DNA from: Mesorhizobium sp. L-8-3
GTDB taxonomy: Bacteria > Pseudomonadota > Alphaproteobacteria > Rhizobiales > Rhizobiaceae
NCBI RefSeq assembly: GCF_016756615.1
Contig: NZ_AP023262.1
Coordinates: 4,837,501 to 4,901,500 of the forward strand
Direction: 5' to 3'
DNA length: 64,000 nucleotides
A program made the position numbers and the translations under genes. How positions within the stretch are numbered: position 1 is the first letter of the stretch; every line of letters starts with the position of its first letter. Of this stretch, positions 17,018 through 24,891 are shown piece after piece. The notes under the pieces were generated by a model. That model had not been told where the DNA came from. It made no database searches and saw nothing but the letters and a program-made list of their open reading frames with translations.

Positions 17018-17488
17018 ATGCAGAAAATTACTCCGTTCTTGTGGTTCGACGGTCAGGCCGAGGAGGCGATGAAGTTCTACACATCGATCTTCAGGAACGC
17101 GAAAGTCGGCAATGTCAGCCGTTACGGCGAGGGCGGCCCCGGGCCGGCCGGCAGCGTGCTGACGGCGTCGTTCGAACTCGAAGGCCTGGAATTCACGGCG
17201 CTGAACGGCGGTGCGTTCCACAAGTTCAATGAAGCCGTGTCGTTCAATGTCAGTTGCGACGACCAAGAGGAGGTCGACTACTTCTGGGACCGCCTTTCAG
17301 AAGGCGGGCAGATCCAGCAATGCGGGTGGCTCAAGGACAAGTTCGGGCTGTCCTGGCAGATCGTGCCGACGGCCTTGCCGCGGTTGCTCGGCAATCCGGA
17401 TCGCGAGAAAGCCAGCCGGGTCATGCAGGCCATGCTCCAGATGAAGAAGATCGACATTGCCGCCCTGGAGCAGGCATCCGCCGTCTGA
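17018..17488 (+). CDS. VOC-family protein (PhnB-like, "3-demethylubiquinone methyltransferase" fold)
   Basis: A 156-residue protein of the vicinal oxygen chelate superfamily, PhnB-like branch (PF06983), often misnamed 3-demethylubiquinone-9 3-methyltransferase. Family features: ITPFLWFDGQAEEAMKFYTSIF at the N terminus, GSVLTASFELEGLEFTALNGG, the segment DDQEEVDYFWDRLSEGG, and CGWLKDKFGLSWQIVPTALP. The biochemical role is unknown. GGGAGAGG precedes the ATG at good spacing. It stands alone with its own promoter, operator-like repeats and terminator between mrcA and prfB, two genes commonly adjacent in Rhizobiales, so it may be an insertion into that pair. Confidence 0.9.
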   Translation: MQKITPFLWFDGQAEEAMKFYTSIFRNAKVGNVSRYGEGGPGPAGSVLTASFELEGLEFTALNGGAFHKFNEAVSFNVSCDDQEEVDYFWDRLSEGGQIQQCGWLKDKFGLSWQIVPTALPRLLGNPDREKASRVMQAMLQMKKIDIAALEQASAV

Positions 17489-17537
17489 CCAGACTATTGC
17501 CGTGGCCGGAGCGTGCCGACGATGAAACCGTATCGCG

Positions 17538-17573
17538 ATGGGCGGATGAACGCCGTCCGCCCATTTCGCTTTA
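17538..17573 (+). terminator. Terminator of the VOC gene
   Basis: Stem ATGGGCGGA (17538-17546) / TCCGCCCAT (17556-17564) with a 9-base loop, followed by TTCGCTTTA, a weak T-rich tail. Confidence 0.65.
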
Positions 17574-17715
17574 CAGGCGGCGGACCCATCCCTATGGTCC
17601 GCGCCACTTCAACGGCCCCGGCGTCGCGTCCTGCCCGACTTTGCTGAAGCCCCGATCCGGGGTGTCGGCGATTCGGGTTGCACGACGCAGGGACAAAACC
17701 AAGAACGGGCACGCT

Positions 17716-18847
17716 ATGCGTACGGAAACCCAAATCCTGGTCGACGAGATCAAGCAGGCCATAAGCTTGCTGAGGAGGCATCTTTGACTGGGACCAGGCA
17801 ATCAAGAGACTGGACTATCTGAACAATCGCGCCGAGGACCCCAGCCTCTGGAACGATCCCCAGGAAGCGCAGAAGCTGATGCGCGAGCGTCAGCAGCTCG
17901 ATGACGGCATCAAGGCGATTGGCGGGCTCGGCCAGGCGCTCGAAGACAATATCGGCCTGATCGAGCTCGGCGAGGAAGAGGGCGATTCCGGCGTCGTCGC
18001 CGAGGCGGAAGCGGCGATCCGTTCCCTGTCCGGCGAGATCAAGGCGCGCCAGATCGAGACGCTGCTGTCGGGCGAGGCCGACGCCAACGACACCTATCTC
18101 GAAGTGCATGCCGGCGCCGGCGGCACGGAGAGCCAGGACTGGGCCTCGATGCTGATGCGCATGTATACGCGCTGGGCCGAGCGGCGCGGCTTCAAGGTCG
18201 AACTGCTGGAGATCCATGACGGCGAAGAGGCAGGCATCAAGTCGGCCACGCTGCTCGTCAAGGGTCACAACGCCTATGGCTGGCTGAAGACGGAATCGGG
18301 CGTGCATCGCCTCGTCCGCATTTCGCCCTACGACAGCAATGCGCGGCGGCATACATCCTTCGCCAGCGTCTGGGTCTATCCGGTCATCGACGACACGATC
18401 GATATCGCTGTCTCCGAAGCGGATGTCCGGATAGATACCTATCGGGCGTCGGGCGCCGGCGGCCAGCACGTCAACACGACCGATTCGGCGGTGCGCATCA
18501 CGCATCTTGCAACCGGCATCGTGGTGGCCTGCCAACAGGAACGCTCACAGCACAAGAACCGGGCCACGGCTTGGTCGATGCTGCGTGCGCGCCTCTACGA
18601 GCTGGAACTGCAGAAACGCGAGGAGAAGGCCAATGCCGAGGCGGCCTCCAAGACCGACATCGGCTGGGGCCACCAGATCCGTTCCTATGTGCTGCAGCCC
18701 TATCAGCTCGTGAAGGACCTGCGCACCGGCGTGGAAAGCACCAGCCCGCAGGACGTGCTCGACGGTGATCTCGATTCCTTCATGGAAGCGTCGCTGTCGC
18801 AGCGCATCGAGGGCGGCGCCGGACAGCCGATCGCCGACATCGACTGA
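17716..18847 (+). CDS. prfB: Peptide chain release factor 2 (programmed +1 frameshift)
   Basis: RF2, which recognises UGA and UAA stop codons and releases the peptide. It is encoded in two frames: 23 codons from ATG 17716 (MRTETQILVDEIKQAISLLR...) end in-frame at TGA 17785-17787, and the rest resumes at GAC 17786 and runs to 18847, giving about 376 residues after a +1 shift. The shift site CTT-TGA-C and the upstream AGGAGG are canonical. The catalytic motif GAGGQHVNTTDSAVRITHL contains GGQ, followed by ACQQERSQHKNR. The recognition domain covers roughly residues 120-230. Automatic callers will give two ORFs or a truncated gene. Confidence 0.96.
17773..17788 (+). promoter_or_regulatory. RF2 autoregulatory +1 frameshift site
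   Basis: AGGAGG (17773-17778), three bases, then CTT (17782-17784), the in-frame stop TGA (17785-17787) and C 17788. Low RF2 lets the ribosome pause at UGA and slip +1 on CUU, restoring synthesis. Layout equals the known E. coli type. Confidence 0.95.
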
Positions 18848-18856
18848 TATCAACGA

Positions 18857-18903
18857 ACTGGATGTTGATACATCCAGTGGGGTGGATGCTGCGGCATCCA
18901 CCC
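18857..18903. repeat. Two tandem hairpins downstream of prfB
   Basis: Hairpin 1: ACTGGATGT (18857-18865) / ACATCCAGT (18870-18878), loop TGAT. Hairpin 2: GGGTGGATGC (18880-18889) / GCATCCACCC (18894-18903), loop TGCG. Both stems are perfect, share a GGATG/CATCC core and are one base apart. There is no T-tract; they may act as 3' stabilisers or weak terminators of prfB. Confidence 0.7.
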
Positions 18904-18961
18904 GGCCTCAGTCGCCGGCGCTGCCCTCCAGACCGCTTGGCTTTCACGCCACCGGATCGGC

Positions 18962-18985
18962 CCGAAAATCGTATTCGATTTTCGG
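18962..18985. repeat. Short palindromic element, copy A
   Basis: CCGAAAATCG (18962-18971) / CGATTTTCGG (18976-18985), loop TATT, followed by AAAGCACGATGCGG. A related element (copy B) is at 46270-46298 and has the same CGATTTT...GGAAAG...GATGCG order, so this is probably a dispersed intergenic repeat. Confidence 0.6.
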
Positions 18986-19132
18986 AAAGCACGATGCGGC
19001 ACCTAATAGTGGCAGAGCATCCTTCTCGCGTCCAAGTGGACGTGCGGCGCTCTGACTGGCGCGGACCACGCGGTCGCGCACTCCAACGGTCGATTTCATC
19101 GACGATCGGTATGGTCGGAAGCCGGTCGAGTA

Positions 19133-20398
19133 TCAGAGGTACCGGCCGAGCTTTCGGCCGGTCTTCAGGAAGCGGACCGGATCGAGCGCGTCGCCATCCT
19201 TGCGGATCTCGTAATGGAGATGCGGACCGGTCGAGCGACCGCTCGAGCCGACATCACCGACGATGTCGCCGGTGGCCATCGCCTGACCGACCTTGACGCG
19301 CACCTTGGACAGATGCGCGTAGCGCGTCGAGAAACCGTTGCCGTGGTCGATCTCGACCATGCGGCCATATCCGCCGTTCCAACCCGCCTTGACTACCGTG
19401 CCGGGCGCGGCCGCCCGCGCCGGCGCTCCAGCAGGGGCGCGGAAATCCAGCCCCGAATGCATGGCCGGCATGCCGATGATCGGATCGCGGCGCACGCCGA
19501 AGCCGCTCGACACGCCCTGGCCGGGTGCCGGGTTGGCGAGCGGGAAGCGCCGGGCTTCCTTCTTCATCGCGTCGAGATGGTCGAGCGCCTCGTCCAGCTC
19601 CTTCACCCTGGTGTCGAACATGGTCGCGCTGCCGGCCGCGATCAGCGGACCGCCCACGCCCTGCTTGCCATATTCGGAATCGACCGGCAGGCCCGCGCTT
19701 TCGAGCGCTTCGGCGATGGTATCGGCGGTCTGTGAAGCATCTTGCGCGAGCGAGGTGATGCGGGCGAGCTGCTCGCTTTCGATGGCGCGCAGCGACTGGT
19801 TTATGGCCACGAACAGCCGGTCGGCATGGTCGGCGGCGGAACTGTCGTTTGCCGATCCGGTGCGCGGCGACCACAGCGCGAAAGGCGACGGCGCGGTCGT
19901 TGCAGCGGCGGCATAGGCGAGGGCGTCGGGCGCATCGAGCGTGGCTCTAAGATCGGGCTTGTCGGAAGGCACCGGAGGGGACGCATCCTTGCCCATGGAC
20001 CTGGCGCGTTCCAGGATCGGGCCGATGCGGCCGTGCCGCTGGCTGAGCTGCGTCTGACGCTCCAGCAGCTCCGATACCTTGTTCTCCATCACCTGCTGGT
20101 CGAGCAACTGGCGGCTGGTGATGCGGTCGACCTGGGCACGAAGCGAGGAGATCCTGTCCTCGTAGGCCTGCTGCATGCGCGCCTGGCGCGCCGCGGCCGC
20201 GCCGATCAGATCGTCTCGCAGCACCAGATAGGATGTCGCCAGCAGATAGCCGATGGCGGCAGCGGAAAGCACGGAACCGGCAAGGGCGGCGACCCAGGGC
20301 CTGACGGTGAAGTGCCTGATCACGTCGCCATGCGCGATGATGACGGTGTGCGGCTCCTTGCGCTTGCCGAAGACGGCTGACTGACCTGGGGCTTTCAC
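19133..20398 (-). CDS. M23-family murein endopeptidase-like protein
   Basis: A 421-residue inner-membrane protein with one N-terminal membrane span (about 35-58), a coiled-coil region (about 75-125, Gln/Arg/Glu-rich), a long linker and a C-terminal LytM/M23 domain (about 290-415). Zinc ligands are present: H and D in MHSGLDFRAP and the HxH in GPHLHYEI, so it is likely an active endopeptidase, unlike EnvC-type activators. An HGNGFSTRYAHL block gives the additional histidines. It probably trims peptidoglycan cross-links. On the minus strand, TTAACCCTAA lies about 53 bases before the start, one base off a CtrA half-site. It stands between prfB and the 25-residue peptide. Confidence 0.92.
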   Translation of the reverse strand: MKAPGQSAVFGKRKEPHTVIIAHGDVIRHFTVRPWVAALAGSVLSAAAIGYLLATSYLVLRDDLIGAAAARQARMQQAYEDRISSLRAQVDRITSRQLLDQQVMENKVSELLERQTQLSQRHGRIGPILERARSMGKDASPPVPSDKPDLRATLDAPDALAYAAAATTAPSPFALWSPRTGSANDSSAADHADRLFVAINQSLRAIESEQLARITSLAQDASQTADTIAEALESAGLPVDSEYGKQGVGGPLIAAGSATMFDTRVKELDEALDHLDAMKKEARRFPLANPAPGQGVSSGFGVRRDPIIGMPAMHSGLDFRAPAGAPARAAAPGTVVKAGWNGGYGRMVEIDHGNGFSTRYAHLSKVRVKVGQAMATGDIVGDVGSSGRSTGPHLHYEIRKDGDALDPVRFLKTGRKLGRYL

Positions 20399-20555
20399 GG
20401 GACTCGACGCTTCTCAATCGTTGCGGTGACAGCGCGTCGATTACACATTGTTAGGGTTAACAAAGGCTTTTCGGCCAGAGGCCAAACGCAGCCGCGAAGC
20501 GATCCCGTGAGGCGGGGAAGCCCGCCCTTCCGGACGGGCTTCGATTTTCAGGTCG

Positions 20556-20633
20556 TCAGTCGAGGAACAGCCAGAGCAGAATGATGATTGGAATCGGGAT
20601 GCCGAGCATCCAGAGCAGGATCGAACGAAACAT
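20556..20633 (-). CDS. 25-residue hydrophobic membrane peptide
   Basis: A tiny frame of 25 residues: it opens MFRSILLWMLGIP and is nearly all hydrophobic (Ile/Leu/Pro/Trp) to the end, consistent with a single membrane span with an acidic last residue. The start is strongly supported by GAGGAG placed about 8 bases before the ATG. Peptides beginning MFRSILLW with an IPIPI run look familiar from rhizobial genomes, but I cannot name a function. It stands alone between the M23 peptidase and tex. A hairpin (GAAGCCCG at 20517-20524 / CGGGCTTC at 20535-20542) lies downstream and may end its transcript. Confidence 0.7.
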   Translation of the reverse strand: MFRSILLWMLGIPIPIIILLWLFLD

Positions 20634-20929
20634 GGGTTTCTCCTCGGTCAAGATATCGTCCCGCGGGCGCATCGACTGACGACGCGGCCGCGCTATCTCA
20701 TTGTTCAGGCAAGGGAATCGTCCCTGAAACAGCTTCGGGCTCCAGACCCTATGCCCAAGCCAAACGCCGAAGGTTGGCCATGGTTCCGGTCTGGAAACAT
20801 CGTCTTGCGCTCGAGGACGGACGAGGAGCGCTTTCCTGTGGAGGGAGATTCCGGCGCACCTCCCCACAAATGGCATTTTTGCGCGATTGAACCTATGGTC
20901 GCCGCCCGATTGTGGAACGTGGGACCGAC

Positions 20930-23254
20930 ATGGCAGCAGATATCAAACGCATCGCCGCGCTGATTGCCGGCGAGATCGGCGCGAAGCCCGACCAGGCCGC
21001 CGCGGCGATCGGCCTCCTCGATGAAGGCGCGACCGTGCCCTTCATCGCGCGCTACCGCAAGGAGGTGACCGGCGGGCTCGACGACAGCCAGTTGCGACTG
21101 CTCGCCGAGCGGCTGATCTATATGCGCGAGCTCGACGCCCGGCGGGACACGATCCTCGAATCGATCCGCGGCCAGGGCAAGCTGACCGACGAGCTTGCCG
21201 AGAAAATCGCCGCGGTGGCGACCAAGTCGGAGCTCGAGGACATCTATCTGCCTTACAAGCCGAAGCGCCGCACGCGCGCCGAGATCGCCCGCGAGCGCGG
21301 CCTCGGGCCGCTGGCCGAAGCAATCCTCGCAGACCGCAGCGCGGTGCCGGCCGAACTGGCCGCCGGCTATCTCACCGACGACGTGCCGGATGTGAAGACA
21401 GCGCTCGACGGCGCGCGCGATATCATTGCCGAATCCTTCGCCGAGAACGCCGAGTTGCTCGGTCGCCTTCGCAACTACATGAAGGACAAGGCCTTTCTGC
21501 GCGCCAGGGTGATCGACGGCAAGCAGGAGGCGGGCGCCAAGTTCTCCGACTATTTCGACCATGTCGAGCGCTGGGCAACGGTGCCGAGCCACCGCGCGCT
21601 GGCGATGCTGCGCGGCCGCAACGAGGACGTGCTGACGCTCGACATCGAGGTCGACGCCGACGACGCCTCGGCGGTCAAGCCGGTGGAGCGGATGATCCGC
21701 GAGACCTATGCGATCGGCAAGCAGGGCGCCGGCGACGAATGGCTGGCCGAGGTGGTCGGCTGGACCTGGCGGGTGAAGCTCACGCTGTCACTGTCCCTCG
21801 ATCTCATGCGCGAATTGCGCGAACGCGCCGAGGACGAGGCGATCCGGGTTTTCGCGCGCAACCTGAAGGACCTGCTGCTGGCGGCACCCGCCGGCTCCCG
21901 CGCCACGATGGGTCTCGATCCCGGAATCCGCACCGGCGTGAAAGTCGCTGTCGTCGACCAGACGGGCAAGCTGCTCGACACTACCACGGTCTATCCATTT
22001 CCGCCGCGAAACGACGTTCGCGGCACCCAGGCCGAGCTAGCGACCCTGATCGTCAAGCACAGGATCGAACTGATCGCGATCGGGAACGGCACCGGCAGTC
22101 GCGAGACGGAGCGGCTGGTCGCCGACATGCTGTCGCAAATGCCGTCGCCGAAGCCGTTGAAGGTGATTGTCAGTGAGGCCGGTGCGTCCGTCTATTCCGC
22201 CTCGGAGACGGCGGCGGCCGAATTCCCGAATCTCGACGTGTCACTGCGCGGCGCCGTATCCATCGCGCGCCGGCTCCAGGACCCGCTCGCCGAGCTGGTG
22301 AAGATCGAACCGAAGTCGATCGGAGTAGGCCAGTACCAGCACGATGTCGACCAGTATCGCCTCGGCCGTTCGCTGGAGGGCGTCGTCGAGGACGCCGTGA
22401 ACGCGGTGGGCGTCGATCTCAACACGGCTTCGGCCGCGCTGCTCGCTCGCGTCTCGGGCCTCGGCTCATCGCTCGCCGAGGCGATCGTGGCGCATCGCGA
22501 TGCGACCGGACCCTTCGCCAGCCGCCAGGAACTGCTGAAGGTGAGCCGGCTCGGCCAGCGCACCTTCGAGCAATGCGCCGGATTCCTGCGCATCCCGAAC
22601 GGCAGCGAGCCGCTCGATGCTTCAGCGGTGCACCCGGAGGCCTACGGCGTCGCCAAGAAGATCGTCGCCGCCTGCGGCCGCGACGTCCGCTCGCTGATGG
22701 GAGACAGTGCCGCGCTCAAGGGGCTCGATCCGCGCCTTTTCGTCGACGATCGCTTCGGACTGCCGACCGTGCGCGACATAATCGCCGAGTTGGACAAGCC
22801 CGGGCGCGACCCGCGGCCGGAATTCAAGACCGCGACCTTCGCCGAGGGGGTCGACGACATCAAGGATCTGAAACCGGGCATGGTCCTGGAGGGCACGGTC
22901 ACCAATGTCGCGGCCTTCGGCGCCTTCGTCGACATCGGCGTGCACCAGGACGGGCTCGTCCATGTCTCGCAACTCGCTGACAGGTTCGTCAGGCATGCGC
23001 ATGAGGTGGTGAAGGCCGGCGACGTCGTGAAGGTGCGCGTCGTCGAGGTCGACATCAAGCGCAAGCGCATCGGCCTCACGATGCGCAAGCACGATGACGG
23101 CGGGGCGGGCAGGCCGGAACAGAGAGGCGACAGGTCGCAGCCGCGCATGTCGCCTGGCCGGCCACCGCAGCGCTCCGACGGGGGCCGCGGGAGAGAGCAG
23201 CAGCAAGGTGCCTTCGGTGCGGCTTTCGCCGAGGCGCTCAAGCGCAAGCGGTAG
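20930..23254 (+). CDS. tex: Tex-family RNA-binding transcription accessory protein
   Basis: A 774-residue Tex protein, a conserved nucleic-acid-binding factor that influences transcription and is related to eukaryotic Spt6. Recognised parts: the N-terminal helical domain with EGATVPFIARYRKEVTGGLDD, LEDIYLPYKPKRRTRA, the YqgF/RNase H-like domain beginning near TMGLDPGIRTGVKVAVVD, IGNGTGSRETERL, YSASETAAAEFP, the helix-hairpin-helix region (VGVDLNTASAALLARVSGLG), and an S1 domain near residues 640-715 (GMVLEGTVTNVAAFGAFVDI). A basic Gly/Arg/Gln tail follows. A GTG at 20912 is an alternative start adding six residues. Confidence 0.96.
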   Translation: MAADIKRIAALIAGEIGAKPDQAAAAIGLLDEGATVPFIARYRKEVTGGLDDSQLRLLAERLIYMRELDARRDTILESIRGQGKLTDELAEKIAAVATKSELEDIYLPYKPKRRTRAEIARERGLGPLAEAILADRSAVPAELAAGYLTDDVPDVKTALDGARDIIAESFAENAELLGRLRNYMKDKAFLRARVIDGKQEAGAKFSDYFDHVERWATVPSHRALAMLRGRNEDVLTLDIEVDADDASAVKPVERMIRETYAIGKQGAGDEWLAEVVGWTWRVKLTLSLSLDLMRELRERAEDEAIRVFARNLKDLLLAAPAGSRATMGLDPGIRTGVKVAVVDQTGKLLDTTTVYPFPPRNDVRGTQAELATLIVKHRIELIAIGNGTGSRETERLVADMLSQMPSPKPLKVIVSEAGASVYSASETAAAEFPNLDVSLRGAVSIARRLQDPLAELVKIEPKSIGVGQYQHDVDQYRLGRSLEGVVEDAVNAVGVDLNTASAALLARVSGLGSSLAEAIVAHRDATGPFASRQELLKVSRLGQRTFEQCAGFLRIPNGSEPLDASAVHPEAYGVAKKIVAACGRDVRSLMGDSAALKGLDPRLFVDDRFGLPTVRDIIAELDKPGRDPRPEFKTATFAEGVDDIKDLKPGMVLEGTVTNVAAFGAFVDIGVHQDGLVHVSQLADRFVRHAHEVVKAGDVVKVRVVEVDIKRKRIGLTMRKHDDGGAGRPEQRGDRSQPRMSPGRPPQRSDGGRGREQQQGAFGAAFAEALKRKR

Positions 23255-23275
23255 GAACCCCCAGTGGTTCATGCC

Positions 23276-23300
23276 GGTCGCGGGCAGGGAGCCCGCGACC
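23276..23300. terminator. Hairpin between tex and merR
   Basis: GGTCGCGGGC (23276-23285) / GCCCGCGACC (23291-23300), loop AGGGA: a perfect 10-bp GC stem 22 bases after the tex stop and before the convergent merR stop. There is no T-tract, so termination is inferred from position. Confidence 0.5.
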
Positions 23301-23367
23301 GCGCCGGAGCGATCACACGCCAAGGTTGCAAGTGGCGCGCGTGCTCGGCCGCATGCAATTTGCCAGT

Positions 23368-23832
23368 TCATCCATGAAGGCCGGGCCGACGCGGCCTTTC
23401 GCGCGAGATTGCCGACTGCTCCTGGAACAGCGCCTCGATGAGTGGACACTCCGGTCGCGCGCCGTCGTCGCATTGCGCGACCATTTCCTCGAGCACCCTC
23501 TCCATGCGCTTGAGATCGGCAATCTTCGCGCAAACGTCCGCGAGGTGGTCGGCGGCCAGGGTGCGCGCTTCCGCGCAAGGCTGATCGCGCTCATCGACGA
23601 GACGCAGCAACTCGCGGACTTCGTCGATGGAGAAGCCGAGGTCGCGCGCCCGCAGCACGAAGCGCAAGCGTCGCTCGTGCCCCGTGTCGTAGCTCCGATA
23701 ACCGGCCGCCGTGCGCGGCGGCTCCGGCAGTAGGCCAATCTTCTCGTAATAGCGCACGGTCTCCAGATTGCAGCCCGTCCGCCGGGCGAGCTCGGCCCGG
23801 CGCAGGCCCTTCACCACGGCGTGATCATCCAT
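23368..23832 (-). CDS. merR: Mercury-responsive regulator MerR
   Basis: A 154-residue MerR. The winged-helix DNA-binding part is residues 8-80 (LRRAELARRTGCNLETVRYY, RTAAGYRSY), followed by the dimerisation helix. The three mercury cysteines fit the MerR pattern: DQPCAEARTLAADHL, VAQCDDGARPECPLIEAL; an additional cysteine sits in HLADVCAKI. Hg(II) binding untwists the operator and activates merTPFA. The ATG at 23832 is chosen because the upstream frame covers the mer promoter and adds 32 residues lacking in the family. Divergent from merT, with the operator in between. Confidence 0.95.
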   Translation of the reverse strand: MDDHAVVKGLRRAELARRTGCNLETVRYYEKIGLLPEPPRTAAGYRSYDTGHERRLRFVLRARDLGFSIDEVRELLRLVDERDQPCAEARTLAADHLADVCAKIADLKRMERVLEEMVAQCDDGARPECPLIEALFQEQSAISRERPRRPGLHG

Positions 23833-23846
23833 TCGCGAAATCCCTC

Positions 23847-23877
23847 TTGACCCTGTAGTTGCTACAGACCGCATGGT
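23847..23877 (+). promoter_or_regulatory. mer operator-promoter
   Basis: -35 TTGACC (23847-23852), -10-like CATGGT (23872-23877), spacer 19 bases, as expected for MerR-activated promoters. The operator CTGTAG-TTG-CTACAG (23853-23867) is a perfect inverted repeat inside the spacer. The placement matches known mer promoters, in which MerR-Hg realigns the overlong spacer. Confidence 0.9.
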
Positions 23878-23918
23878 ACGGCACGGACAGGATTTCGGCA
23901 AGGAAAGCGAGATCGGAC

Positions 23919-24335
23919 ATGGATACATCGAGACCCGGAATGGCGACTATGACAACCACCGACGCGCCCGCGACGGGGCGGGACGAGGTCACACGGCAGC
24001 GCCTGGTTGCCGTCGGCGGCATTGTCGGTGCGATCGCGGCCTCGTCCTGCTGCGTTATCCCGCTCGTCCTGTTCAGCATCGGCATCGGCGGCGCCTGGAT
24101 CGCCAATCTGACGGCGCTCGCACCCTACAAGCCCTTCTTCGTCGCCGGAACGGCGGGCATTCTCGGCTACGGTTTGTATCTCGTCTACTGGAAGCCGCGG
24201 CGGGCCTGCGCCGATGGCGCCTGCGTGCGCCCGGCCCGCAATCGCCTCGTGCAAGTCGCGCTGTGGTTTGCGGCGGCCCTCGTCGCGGCCGCCTTTGCCT
24301 TCGACTATGTCGCACCGCGTCTGCTCGGTGCCTGA
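23919..24335 (+). CDS. merT: Mercuric ion transporter MerT
   Basis: A 138-residue inner-membrane protein with three predicted spans. The first span has the vicinal pair in AASSCCVIPLVL that takes Hg(II) from MerP; the second cysteine pair is in the cytoplasmic loop CADGACVRP. It passes Hg(II) to the cytoplasm for reduction by MerA. The N terminus is uncertain: ATGs at 23919, 23940 and 23949 are all possible; AAGGAAAG lies upstream of the first. First gene after the mer operator. Confidence 0.93.
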   Translation: MDTSRPGMATMTTTDAPATGRDEVTRQRLVAVGGIVGAIAASSCCVIPLVLFSIGIGGAWIANLTALAPYKPFFVAGTAGILGYGLYLVYWKPRRACADGACVRPARNRLVQVALWFAAALVAAAFAFDYVAPRLLGA

Positions 24336-24351
24336 GACCAGGGAGCCCCCT

Positions 24352-24648
24352 ATGAAAAAGAGTTTGCATGCTCTTGCCTTGATCGCGTCGGTAGCGGCCG
24401 CGCCGTCCGCCTTCGCTGCCGAGCGCACCGTCATCTTCGCCGTCGACAACATGACCTGCGCCTCCTGCCCCTACATCGTGAAGACCTCAATGGCGGCGGT
24501 CCCCGGAGTGACGAAGGTGGCCGTCTCGTTCGAGGCGAAGACCGCGACCGTGACCTTCGACGATGCCAAGACGACCCCTGATGCCATCGCCGCAGCCAGC
24601 ATGAATTCCGGCTATCCGGCACGCCCGACGCAGCAGCAAGGCAGCTGA
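24352..24648 (+). CDS. merP: Periplasmic mercury-binding protein MerP
   Basis: A 98-residue periplasmic metallochaperone. A signal peptide (residues 1-22, ending AFAA) precedes a single heavy-metal-associated (HMA) domain with the binding motif MTCASCPYIV. It captures Hg(II) in the periplasm and hands it to MerT or MerF. CAGGGAG is placed before the ATG; 16 bases follow the merT stop. Confidence 0.96.
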   Translation: MKKSLHALALIASVAAAPSAFAAERTVIFAVDNMTCASCPYIVKTSMAAVPGVTKVAVSFEAKTATVTFDDAKTTPDAIAAASMNSGYPARPTQQQGS

Positions 24649-24649
24649 C

Positions 24650-24865
24650 ATGAATGACCGTGACCTGATCCGCACCGGCATTGCCAGCGGCTCGGTCGCT
24701 GAGATCTGCTGCGCGAAGCTGGTCCTTGTCGTGCTTCCACCGCTTGTCGGTCCGAGCACCTGGCTTGCCCGTGCTGATTGGATGGCGCTTCCGACGGCCG
24801 TGAGCCTCGGGCTCATCGCCTGGGGCCTTTACCGGCGCCACAGCCAAGCCGCCTGCTGCGAGTAA
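24650..24865 (+). CDS. merF: MerF-like mercury transporter
   Basis: A 71-residue membrane protein with two predicted spans. Cysteine pairs at the start of the first span (AEICCAKLVLVVLPPL) and at the C terminus (SQAACCE) match the MerF scheme of two vicinal pairs. It is a second route for Hg(II) uptake. Its ATG is one base after the merP stop. Overall similarity to classic MerF is modest, so the family is inferred from topology, cysteines and position. Confidence 0.8.
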   Translation: MNDRDLIRTGIASGSVAEICCAKLVLVVLPPLVGPSTWLARADWMALPTAVSLGLIAWGLYRRHSQAACCE

Positions 24866-24891
24866 GAGATTCACGAGGAGAGCCTGAAGCC

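Noticed and set aside
20517..20542. Intrinsic terminator for the small membrane peptide
   Set aside because: The hairpin is good but the T-rich side is on the plus strand, the wrong direction for this gene; kept only as a note.
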